Source: Microbacterium halophytorum
GTDB taxonomy: Bacteria > Actinomycetota > Actinomycetes > Actinomycetales > Microbacteriaceae
DNA length: 64,000 bases
Assembly: GCF_002970975.1 (NCBI RefSeq)
Contig: NZ_PNFA01000013.1
Coordinates: 1-64,000, forward strand
Direction of reading: 5' to 3'
The translations under genes and the position numbers were made by a program. Shown here piece after piece: positions 53,599 to 60,555 of this stretch; position 1 is the stretch's first letter; each line of letters begins with the position of its first letter. The notes under the pieces were generated by a model that did no database searches, had not been told where the DNA came from, and was given only the letters and a program-made list of their open reading frames with translations.

Positions 53599-54569
53599 TG
53601 CTCCCTCGCATGGGTCTGGGGTGCATGAACCTCAGCCACGCCTACGGCGTTCCCCCCTCGGAGGAGGAGGGGCTCGCCCTGCTGCGGGCGGCGCTCGACG
53701 ACGGCGTGACGCACCTCGACACGGCGACGCTCTACGGCGGCGGCCGCAACGAAGAGCTGGTGGGGCGCGCGATCGCGGGACGGCGCGACGAGGTGGTGCT
53801 GGCCAGCAAGGGCGGCATGGCGCTCGTCGACGGCAAGCGCACGATCGACGGGCGGCCGGAGACTCTGCGAGCGCAGGTGGACGCGTCGCTGTCGCGCCTC
53901 GCGGTCGATCACATCGATCTGTACTACCTGCACCGGTGGGACAAGTCGATGCCGATCGGCGAGAGCGTCGCTGCGCTGGCAGAGCTCGTCGAAGCGGGCA
54001 AGATCGGCGCGATCGGGCTCAGCGAGGTGTCGGTCGCGCGCCTGCGCGAGGCGCGGGACGTCGCGCCGATCGCCGCCGTGCAGAACGAGTACTCCCTCTG
54101 GAGCCGCAACGCGGAACTCGGCATGCTCGAGGCGACGCGGGCATCCGGCGTCGCGTTCGTCGCGTTCTCGCCGGTCGCCCGAGGCTTCCTGAGCGACAGC
54201 GTGCACGACCCCGCCGAGCTCGCGCCCAAGGACATCCGCAGGGGCATGCCGAGGTTCCAGGGCGAGAACTGGGTCGCGAACGCGGCCCTGCTGCCCGAAT
54301 GGCGCGCGCTCGCCGCTGAGGCGGGCTGCACGCCGGCGCAGCTCGCGCTGGCGTGGCTGCTCTCGCGGGGCGAGCACGTCGTGCCGATCCCCGGGACGAC
54401 CCGCATCGACCACATGCGCGAGGACTTCGCCGCGGCCGCTCTCGCCATCGACCCCGGCGTGATCGACCGGGCGGGCGCTCTCATCGGCAACGAGACCGTG
54501 TCGGGGCCGCGCTACGCACCGGGGCCCGCGGCCGACGTCGACACCGAGGACTACGGGGCCGCCGCGTGA
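53595..54569 (+). CDS. Aldo/keto reductase
   Basis: The 324-residue TIM-barrel protein has the AKR catalytic set: Asp in THLDTATLYGGGRNEELVGR, Lys in VVLASKGGMA and His in DLYYLHRWDKSMPIGESVAA. NAELGMLEATRASGVAFVAF and IPGTTRIDHMREDF complete the NADPH site. It resembles the AKR13/YakC group. It overlaps ligC as GTGATG and belongs to the operon. Its role in 4,5-cleavage is not established; a side-reaction of keto or aldehyde intermediates is possible. Confidence 0.87.
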   Translation: MMLPRMGLGCMNLSHAYGVPPSEEEGLALLRAALDDGVTHLDTATLYGGGRNEELVGRAIAGRRDEVVLASKGGMALVDGKRTIDGRPETLRAQVDASLSRLAVDHIDLYYLHRWDKSMPIGESVAALAELVEAGKIGAIGLSEVSVARLREARDVAPIAAVQNEYSLWSRNAELGMLEATRASGVAFVAFSPVARGFLSDSVHDPAELAPKDIRRGMPRFQGENWVANAALLPEWRALAAEAGCTPAQLALAWLLSRGEHVVPIPGTTRIDHMREDFAAAALAIDPGVIDRAGALIGNETVSGPRYAPGPAADVDTEDYGAAA

Positions 54570-55264
54570 GGGCGATCTCGTCGATGGCAACGCGGCACGT
54601 GCTGGCCGACCTGGCCGGCGCGGCGGCGGAAGCCGGCCTCGGCGACGTCGAGATCGAGTCCGTCGGGGGAGTGGATGCGGAGCAGCGCATCGCGGCCGGC
54701 GAGGCGTTCGACCTCGTCTTCCTCGCCGCGGGCGCGCTGAAGCGGTTGGCGGATGCCGGTCATGTGGATGCCGGCACCGTCACTCCGCTCGTCGTGTCAC
54801 AGGTCGCCGCGGCGGTCGCCTCGGGCGACGCAGAGCCCGCGGCACGGCCGGACTCGGCCGCATTCGATGACGCGGACGGCGTGCGCACCGCACTGCGCGC
54901 GGCGACCGCCATCGGATACTCGACGGGCCCCAGCGGAACCGCCCTCGTGGAGATGATCGAGGGCTGGGGCCTGGCCGAAGAGCTCGGCGACCGCCTCGTG
55001 CAGGCGCGCCCCGGCGTCCCCGTGGCGGCGTCGCTCGCCGCGGGCGACGTCGACCTCGGGTTCCAGCAGCTCAGCGAGCTCGTCGGGCAGCCGGGCGTCC
55101 GCATCCTCGGCGTGCTGCCGGCGGACTGCGCGATCGAGACGGTGTTCGCGGGCGCCGTTGCCGCACGGGCGGCCGCCCCGGACGCGGCGGCGCGGGTGCT
55201 GGCGCAGCTCGCTTCCCCCGAGGCCGAGCCGATCAAGGCGGCGCACGCCTTCGGCGCCGCCTGA
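54566..55264 (+). CDS. ModA-like substrate-binding-domain protein without signal peptide
   Basis: The 232-residue protein resembles molybdate-type periplasmic binding proteins: ISSMATRHVLADLAGAAAEA, AGEAFDLVFLAAGALKRLAD, ATAIGYSTGPSGTALVEMIE and AAGDVDLGFQQLSELVGQPG. It lacks a signal peptide or lipobox and there is no ABC transporter gene beside it, so it is cytoplasmic. It overlaps the AKR as GTGA. I recall similar genes beside other ring-cleavage operons. Tautomerisation or isomerisation of a dicarboxylate intermediate is a hypothesis only. Confidence 0.8.
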   Translation: MRAISSMATRHVLADLAGAAAEAGLGDVEIESVGGVDAEQRIAAGEAFDLVFLAAGALKRLADAGHVDAGTVTPLVVSQVAAAVASGDAEPAARPDSAAFDDADGVRTALRAATAIGYSTGPSGTALVEMIEGWGLAEELGDRLVQARPGVPVAASLAAGDVDLGFQQLSELVGQPGVRILGVLPADCAIETVFAGAVAARAAAPDAAARVLAQLASPEAEPIKAAHAFGAA

Positions 55265-55268
55265 ACCG

Positions 55269-55314
55269 CGCACGAAGAGGGGGCGAGCCGCACGGCTCGC
55301 CCCCTCTTCGTGCG
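55269..55314. terminator. Bidirectional terminator between the lig operon and the RuMP genes
   Basis: A perfect stem of about 22 bp (left arm begins CGCACGAAGAGGGGGCGAGC, right arm ends CTCTTCGTGCG) closes on 2-4 bases. It separates convergent genes. Confidence 0.85.
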
Positions 55315-55326
55315 CGTGCGCCCGGA

Positions 55327-55950
55327 TCAGGCGATCGCCGCGCGCAGTTCTGCGGCCGCCGCGCCCACGTCGGGGGCGCTGTAGATCGCGCTTCCGGCGA
55401 CTGCGATGCCGGCACCCGACTCCTTCACCGCGGCGACGGTGGAGCTGTTGATGCCGCCGGCCACCGAGAACGGCACGCCGGACGCTTCGCCGTCGCGCAG
55501 GAGCGTCTCGAACGTGAAGCCCGCCTCCGCCTGCTCGTCGAGGCCCGCGTGCATCTCCACGAACTGTGCGCCGAGCGCGACGACCTCCTTCGCGCGGGCG
55601 GGCTTGTCCTTGACGCCGATGAGGTCGACGACGACGCCCTTGCCGTGCTTCTCGGCGGCCTTCACGGCGCCGGTGATCGTGCTGTCGCCGGCGCTGCCGA
55701 GCACCGTGACCAGGTCGGCGCCCGCCGCGAAGGCGATGTCGGCCTCGAGCTCGCCGGCGTCCATCGTCTTCAGGTCCGCGAACACGATCTTGTCGGGGTG
55801 CGCCGCCTTGACGGCCGTGATGGCGCTCAGCCCGGCGCTCTTGATCAGGGGCGTTCCCAGCTCGAGGATGTCGACGTGCGGAGCGGCCGCGGCGGCGAGC
55901 TCGAGGGCGGAATCGGTGGACAGCGTGTCCATGGCGAACTGCAGCTTCAT
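55327..55950 (-). CDS. hxlA: 3-hexulose-6-phosphate synthase
   Basis: HxlA condenses formaldehyde with ribulose 5-phosphate. The 207-residue TIM barrel is of the KGPDC/HPS type: QFAMDTLSTDSALELAAAAA, VDILELGTPLIKSAG, KIVFADLKTMDAGELEADIA with the catalytic Asp-Lys-Asp set, VDLIGVKDKPARAKEVVALG and FSVAGGINSSTVAAVKESGA. ATG 55950 follows hxlB by 22 bases. Beside vanAB its job is most likely removal of formaldehyde from vanillate. Confidence 0.93.
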   Translation of the reverse strand: MKLQFAMDTLSTDSALELAAAAAPHVDILELGTPLIKSAGLSAITAVKAAHPDKIVFADLKTMDAGELEADIAFAAGADLVTVLGSAGDSTITGAVKAAEKHGKGVVVDLIGVKDKPARAKEVVALGAQFVEMHAGLDEQAEAGFTFETLLRDGEASGVPFSVAGGINSSTVAAVKESGAGIAVAGSAIYSAPDVGAAAAELRAAIA

Positions 55951-55972
55951 GGGGTTCCTTTCGTTGCTGCGA

Positions 55973-56554
55973 TCATTCGAGATTGGCGTGCCGAGGCCAC
56001 AGCGCGTCGGCATCCTGGTCGCTGCGCGACCAGAGCGCGTGGAAGAGGGCGTCGCCGATGACGACGACAGCCTGCTCGAAGAGGCTGCCGGCGTACTGCG
56101 CGGACGCGCGTCCGGAGCGGTCCAGCTTGTCGGCCGCAGGCACCACGACGCCGGCTCCGTTCGCCAGGCGGCCCAAGGGGGAGGAGCCATCGGTCGTGAT
56201 GGCCGCGACCCTGGCGCCGGCCTCGACGGCGGTGGAGGCGGCGCGGACGATGCCGGCGGTCGTGCCGGAGCCGCTCGCGGTCAGGAGCAGGTCGCCGGCG
56301 GCGATCGCGGGCGTCGTGGCCTCGCCGACGACGTGAACCGTGAGGCCGAGGTGCATCAGCCGCATCGCGGTCATCCGCAGCGCCAGGCCCGAGCGGCCGG
56401 CGCCGAGCACGAAGACCCTGGGGGATTCGGCAACCAGGTCGGCGACGCGGTCGAGCGCCGTCGGGTCTTCGGCCGCGACCCGATCGATCGCGCCCGACAG
56501 TTCATCGGCGACGAGCCCGAGCGAGCGTCCGACACCTGCTTCCTTCACGTCCAT
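55973..56554 (-). CDS. hxlB: 6-phospho-3-hexuloisomerase
   Basis: HxlB isomerises hexulose 6-phosphate to fructose 6-phosphate. The protein is a single SIS domain: RVFVLGAGRSGLALRMTAMR, LGLTVHVVGEATTPAIAAGD, LLLTASGSGTTAGIVRAAST and SAQYAGSLFEQAVVVIGDAL. From ATG 56554 it has 193 residues. The longer start at 56593 would add only a Gly/Thr-rich tail, and a CAGGAT box with six-base spacing points to ATG 56554. It precedes hxlA in a two-gene operon. Confidence 0.92.
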   Translation of the reverse strand: MDVKEAGVGRSLGLVADELSGAIDRVAAEDPTALDRVADLVAESPRVFVLGAGRSGLALRMTAMRLMHLGLTVHVVGEATTPAIAAGDLLLTASGSGTTAGIVRAASTAVEAGARVAAITTDGSSPLGRLANGAGVVVPAADKLDRSGRASAQYAGSLFEQAVVVIGDALFHALWSRSDQDADALWPRHANLE

Positions 56555-56560
56555 GCCCCC

Positions 56561-56646
56561 ATCCTGGGCCGTGGCGCCGCCCGTCGCCCCCACCAGGCGG
56601 GATGGTCCTTCCTACCCGAAGGGCTGGGCGGGTAGGCTCGGGTAGG
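56561..56646. promoter_or_regulatory. Divergent control region with three CGGGTAGG sites
   Basis: CCTACCCG (56611-56618) and CGGGTAGG (56629-56636) form an 8-bp inverted repeat, and a third direct copy lies at 56639-56646. The TAGGCT -10 of the LuxR-type gene (56633-56638) overlaps the second copy. The hxlB -10 candidate CAGGAT is at 56566-56561 on the minus strand, six bases before ATG 56554. Confidence 0.65.
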
Positions 56647-57482
56647 TGACCGTTGACCCCGACCCCCAGGCGCTCGTGTCGCCGAGCATCCGCCGCATGC
56701 AGCGGGACCACGCGCGCGACCTGACGGAGCTGATGGACCGCCACGCCGTGGCCCTCGAATCGATGCTCGCGATCCTGCGGTCGGCGCGGCTCGACGACCG
56801 CGCGGCGCGCGCCATGGCGATCGACGCCGCCGCGACGGCCCTGGTCCAGCTGCGGGAGGCCGGTGACCAGCAGCGCGAGCACGTGCTGGAGCCCGTGGTG
56901 GGCGCTTTCGCGCGCCTGCAGTCGGACCTGCGCCCGCTGGAGCGGTTCGGCGACCTGGACGTGCAGTTCGTGGAGCCTCCCGCGACCGGGCGCGCGCTGC
57001 CGAGCGAGGTGGCGAGGGCCGCACGGGCGATCGTGCGGAACTCCGTGCTTGCGATCGTCGGCGACGGTGTCGCGCGGCGCGTGCGCATCCAGTGGGACTG
57101 CGACGGGCTGAACCTGCTGATCGGCATCCGCGACGACGGTCGGGGCGAGCTATCGGCGCGCGACGACGCGCTGCGGCCGGCGGCGGAGCAGGTGGTGTCG
57201 CTGAACGGCGACCTCAGCGTGGCCTCGACCGAGGGCTGGGGGTCCGTCATCGAAATCCGGCTTCCGCTCGACCCGCCGGCCGCGCCGGAGCCGCTCGCGG
57301 AAGTCGCCGAGCTGTCGGCGCGGGAGCGAGAGGTGCTCCGGCTGCTCGCGGGCGGCTCCCGGAACCAGGAGATCGCCGCGGCGCTGGGCATCAGCGGGAA
57401 CACCGTGAAGTTCCACGTGTCGAACCTGTTGCGCAAGACGGGGACGCGCAGCAGGGCCGAGCTGGCCGCGCTGGCGCACTGA
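56646..57482 (+). CDS. LuxR-type regulator with a histidine-kinase-like ATPase domain
   Basis: The 278-residue protein has a helical N-terminal part (residues 1-110), a HATPase_c-like region with N-box ARAIVRNSVLAIVGDGVARR and G1 box IRDDGRGELSARDD, and a C-terminal LuxR/GerE helix-turn-helix (LSAREREVLRLLAGGSRNQE, IAAALGISGNTVKFHVSNLL). It has no receiver domain and no obvious phosphorylatable His. It thus joins sensor-type nucleotide binding to DNA binding in one chain. It is divergent from hxlBA and upstream of vanAB, and probably regulates one or both. GTG 56646 is the start, with likely leaderless transcription. Confidence 0.82.
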   Translation: MTVDPDPQALVSPSIRRMQRDHARDLTELMDRHAVALESMLAILRSARLDDRAARAMAIDAAATALVQLREAGDQQREHVLEPVVGAFARLQSDLRPLERFGDLDVQFVEPPATGRALPSEVARAARAIVRNSVLAIVGDGVARRVRIQWDCDGLNLLIGIRDDGRGELSARDDALRPAAEQVVSLNGDLSVASTEGWGSVIEIRLPLDPPAAPEPLAEVAELSAREREVLRLLAGGSRNQEIAAALGISGNTVKFHVSNLLRKTGTRSRAELAALAH

Positions 57483-57509
57483 CGCGCCGTCGCTGCGCTT
57501 CGCTCTGCA

Positions 57510-57599
57510 CCCGATCGAGATCGGGCGTGTGCGTCGCTGCGCGTCGCTGTGCGTCGCCGTGCGTCGCTGCGCGTCGCTTTGCACCCGATCGAGATCGGG
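57510..57599. repeat. Paired 16-bp dyads around five 10-bp tandem repeats
   Basis: CCCGATCGAGATCGGG occurs at 57510-57525 and again at 57584-57599, start to start 74 bp, near seven helical turns. Between them, 57531-57580 is five tandem copies of a 10-bp unit GCGTCGCTGC with small variations. The flanks GCAC and GCGT are also repeated around both dyads. The second dyad lies in the vanA promoter spacer. Confidence 0.85.
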
Positions 57600-57629
57600 C
57601 GTACACTCCCGAAATACCTATCGACATAG
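57579..57629 (+). promoter_or_regulatory. vanAB promoter with two operator-like sites
   Basis: A -35 TTGCAC (57579-57584) and a -10 TACACT (57602-57607) are exactly 17 bp apart. One dyad (57584-57599) fills the spacer. ATACCTATCGACATAG (57614-57629) lies at the expected transcription start and matches the carrier operator at 46815-46830 in 14 of 16 positions. AAGGAG at 57657-57662 precedes the ATG at 57668. Confidence 0.75.
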
Positions 57630-57667
57630 ATACATGGAGATAGTGATCTGCACACGAAGGAGTGGAC

Positions 57668-58786
57668 ATGGCCGAGTCGCGCACGACCGCGAAGATCTTC
57701 AACTACCCGCGCAATGCGTGGTACGTCGCCGCGTGGGACTACGAGGTCACGCGCACGCCCCTGGCGCGGACGATCGCGGGGACGCCGATCGCGCTGTACC
57801 GCACACAGGACGGCACGCCCGCGGCGCTCGCGGACGCCTGCTGGCATCGGCTCGCGCCGCTGTCGATGGGCCGAGTGATCGGTGACGACCTGCAGTGCCC
57901 GTACCACGGCATCCGGTACAACAGCACGGGGCGATGCGCGTCCATGCCGGCTCAGGAGACCATCAACCCGAGTGCGACCGTGCCCTCGTACCCGGTGGTG
58001 GACCGCTATCGGTACGTCTGGGTGTGGGTCGGCGACCCCGCACTGGCCGACCCAGCGCTGATTCCCGACATGGGCCAGATGACGGATCCGGAGTGGACGG
58101 GCGACGGCGAACTGATCTACGCCGACTGCAACTACCAGCTCGTGCTCGACAACCTGATGGACCTCACGCACGAGGAGTTCGTGCACTCGTCGAGCATCGG
58201 CCAGGAGGAGCTCAGCGAGTCGGAGTTCGTCACGACCCACACCGACACGACGGTGACGGTGGAGCGCTGGATGCTGGGCATCGACGCGCCGCCGTTCTGG
58301 CTCAAGAACATGCGCGACAAGTTCCCCGGTTTCGAGGGCAAGGTCGACCGCTGGCAGATCATCCGTTTCGAGGCGCCCTCGACGATCCGCATCGACGTCG
58401 GCGTCGCGAAGGCGGGCACGGGCGCGCGCGAGGGCGACCGCAGCCAGGGCGTCAACGGCTACGTGATGAACACGATCACCCCGGAGAGAGACCGTACCAG
58501 TCACTACTTCTGGTCGTTCCAGCGCAACTACTGCCTCGACAGCCAGCTGATCACGACGCAGCTGCGAAACGGGGTGCACGGCGTCTTCGGCGAGGACGAG
58601 CGGATGCTAAAGGCGCAGCAGGCCGCGATCGACGCCAACCCCGACTACGAGTTCTACAGCCTGAACATCGACACGGGCGGCATGTGGGTGCGCCGCATCC
58701 TCGAGAGGATGCTGGAGGCCGAGGGCCTCGCGCCGGCCGTGCCGCCGCTGCGCGGTTCGGCGCAGCTCGTCCGCGAGGTCGTGTGA
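57668..58786 (+). CDS. vanA: Vanillate O-demethylase oxygenase subunit (Rieske)
   Basis: VanA demethylates vanillate to protocatechuate and formaldehyde. The 372-residue protein opens FNYPRNAWYVAAWDYEVTRT. The Rieske ligands are Cys-His in ADACWHRLAPLSMGRVIGDD and LQCPYHGIRYN. The mononuclear iron site is VLDNLMDLTHEEFVHSSS. RNYCLDSQLITTQLRNGVHG and FGEDERMLKAQQAAID are VanA-like. ATG 57668 is preferred to GTG 57662 because the GTG lies inside the ribosome binding site. VanB follows after one base. Closely related methoxybenzoate demethylases are possible, but vanillate fits the lig genes. Confidence 0.9.
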   Translation: MAESRTTAKIFNYPRNAWYVAAWDYEVTRTPLARTIAGTPIALYRTQDGTPAALADACWHRLAPLSMGRVIGDDLQCPYHGIRYNSTGRCASMPAQETINPSATVPSYPVVDRYRYVWVWVGDPALADPALIPDMGQMTDPEWTGDGELIYADCNYQLVLDNLMDLTHEEFVHSSSIGQEELSESEFVTTHTDTTVTVERWMLGIDAPPFWLKNMRDKFPGFEGKVDRWQIIRFEAPSTIRIDVGVAKAGTGAREGDRSQGVNGYVMNTITPERDRTSHYFWSFQRNYCLDSQLITTQLRNGVHGVFGEDERMLKAQQAAIDANPDYEFYSLNIDTGGMWVRRILERMLEAEGLAPAVPPLRGSAQLVREVV

Positions 58787-58787
58787 C

Positions 58788-59774
58788 ATGGCGCAGTCGC
58801 ACACGGTGACCTGGCAGGGCGCAGTCGTCCTGGAGTCGATCCCGCTGACCGAGCAGATCCACCGGGTCGTGCTGCGGCCCGACGCACGGACCAGGATCGA
58901 GCCGGGGATGCACGTCGACGTGCGCCTCGAGGTGGGCGGCGAGTCCGCGACGCGTTCGTACTCCGTCGTGGAACGGGTCGGCGACGACGGCGCCTTCGCG
59001 CTCAGCATCATGCGAACGGCCGTCTCGCGCGGGGGAGCGGCGGTCATGCACGCGCTGCGGCCGGGAGACCGCGTCGAGGTGACGCACCCGCTGCAGGACT
59101 TCCCGTTCCGGCACGGCGCGCCCCGCTACGCATTCCTCGCGGGCGGCGTAGGCATCACGGCCGTGCTCGGGATGGCGCGAGCGGCGCGCAGGGCCGGCGC
59201 CGACTACCGCGCGGTCTACTGCGGGCGCAGTCGCGCGGCGATGGCCTACCTCGACGAGCTGGGTGACGAGCACGGCGAGCGCCTCGAGGTGCACGTCGGC
59301 GACGAGGGCACGTCGATCGACGTCCCCGAGTTCGTCGCGGGCATCGCGCCCGGAACCGAGCTGTACGTGTGCGGCCCGATCCGCCTGATGGATGCCGTGC
59401 GGCGCGCATGGGACGCGTCCGAGCACCCCAACGCGAATCTGCGCTTCGAGACGTTCGGGAACAGCGGCTGGCACGAGGCTCAGCCGTTCCGCGTGCGCGT
59501 CCCGAACCGCGGCATCGACTGCGTCGTGCCGCCCGACAAGACGCTCCTCGAGGCGCTCGAGGAGTCGGGTGCCGACGCGATGTTCGACTGCAGGAAGGGC
59601 GAGTGCGGCATCTGCGAGGCACGCGTCGTGAGCCTCGCCGGCGACATCGACCACCGCGATGTGTTCTACAGCGAGCGCCAGAAGAACGCCCGCTCGAAGA
59701 TGTGCCCCTGCGTGTCGCGCATCCGTGCCGCCGAGGGCGGGGAGATGCCCGTCGTCGAGCTCCAACTCTCCTGA
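58788..59774 (+). CDS. vanB: Vanillate O-demethylase reductase subunit
   Basis: VanB passes electrons from NAD(P)H to VanA. The 328-residue class IA reductase has a flavin-binding barrel (MHVDVRLEVGGESATRSYSV), an NAD domain (YAFLAGGVGITAVLGMARAA, LYVCGPIRLMDAVRRAWDAS) and a C-terminal plant-type ferredoxin with MFDCRKGECGICEARVVSLA and a final Cys in SKMCPCVSR. All four 2Fe-2S cysteines are visible. It lies one base after vanA. Confidence 0.92.
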   Translation: MAQSHTVTWQGAVVLESIPLTEQIHRVVLRPDARTRIEPGMHVDVRLEVGGESATRSYSVVERVGDDGAFALSIMRTAVSRGGAAVMHALRPGDRVEVTHPLQDFPFRHGAPRYAFLAGGVGITAVLGMARAARRAGADYRAVYCGRSRAAMAYLDELGDEHGERLEVHVGDEGTSIDVPEFVAGIAPGTELYVCGPIRLMDAVRRAWDASEHPNANLRFETFGNSGWHEAQPFRVRVPNRGIDCVVPPDKTLLEALEESGADAMFDCRKGECGICEARVVSLAGDIDHRDVFYSERQKNARSKMCPCVSRIRAAEGGEMPVVELQLS

Positions 59775-59818
59775 CGCGGCGCAATGCCGACCGTCGCAGG
59801 CTCGGGCCGCGCGACGGG

Positions 59819-60394
59819 TCAGAGGGTCAGGGAGACGAGGCGGCGGGTCTCGGTCGGGCGGGCGAGCTCTGTGAAGCCCGCGTCGAGGAACGTCGTGAGC
59901 GCGCCGACGAAGAGCGCGTTCGACGACGGCTTCTGCTGGGTGTTGTCGAGCGGATAGCCCTCGATCACCCGGGCGCCGTGCTCGCGCGCGAAGGCGACGG
60001 CGGCGTCGAGGAGCGCCGCGCTGACGCCCCTGCGGCGGTGCTCGCTGCGGATCGAGAAGCACGAGACCACCCAGACCGACGGGTCGTCCTTCGGCTCGGG
60101 GGAGGCCGCCGCGACGCGGGTGCGCTCGAAGCGGAGGTGCGCCGTGCGGGGGCCGACCCGAACCCAGCCGGCCGGCTCGCCGTCGCGGTACGCGAGGATC
60201 CCCGGCGGCAGCGGCGCCTCGGTCTCGCGCCTGAGAGCCTCGCGTCGCGCGTCGACGGAGGCCGCGCGGTATTCGGCGCTGCGCATCATCACCCATGCGC
60301 ACTGACAGGTCCTGCCGTCTCCGCCGCCCGTGAGTGCGGCCTGCAGGTCATTCCATTCGCGGGCTGTTGCCGGGGTCATCGTGATCTCAGCCAT
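59819..60394 (-). CDS. GNAT-family N-acetyltransferase
   Basis: The 191-residue protein has the acetyl-CoA motif SCFSIRSEHRRRGVSAALLD near residues 112-131 (the R/Q-x-x-G-x-A-like loop appears as RRRGVSAALL). The N-terminal stretch TCQCAWVMMRSAEYRAA is Cys-containing, as in a subgroup of GNATs. The substrate is unknown. ATG 60394 follows a TACGGT -10 box by six bases. It is convergent with vanB. Confidence 0.82.
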   Translation of the reverse strand: MAEITMTPATAREWNDLQAALTGGGDGRTCQCAWVMMRSAEYRAASVDARREALRRETEAPLPPGILAYRDGEPAGWVRVGPRTAHLRFERTRVAAASPEPKDDPSVWVVSCFSIRSEHRRRGVSAALLDAAVAFAREHGARVIEGYPLDNTQQKPSSNALFVGALTTFLDAGFTELARPTETRRLVSLTL

Positions 60395-60406
60395 GACGCG
60401 ACCGTA
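60395..60406 (-). promoter_or_regulatory. Leaderless -10 box for the GNAT gene
   Basis: On the minus strand TACGGT (60406-60401) is followed by CGCGTC and the ATG at 60394. Confidence 0.55.
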
Positions 60407-60510
60407 CCGCTGGCCCGCGACGTTCTCCAGCAGCACCCACCGGCTGGAGCCCGCTCGCACGTCGAACGCGCGGCAGCGGGGCGCCGTCGCTCGGCGCGGC
60501 CGCGCGGACT

Positions 60511-60548
60511 GAGCGGGTGCGGGCGATCATCGTCGTCCGCACCCGCTC
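60511..60548 (-). terminator. Terminator-like hairpin after the surface protein gene
   Basis: A 12-bp stem (GAGCGGGTGCGG with CCGCACCCGCTC) lies 8 bases past the stop of the minus-strand surface protein gene. Confidence 0.6.
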
Positions 60549-60555
60549 CTCGCCA

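Noticed and set aside
57510..57599. CRISPR-like array upstream of vanA
   Set aside because: The units are 10 bp without unique spacers, the dyads are only two, and there are no cas genes.
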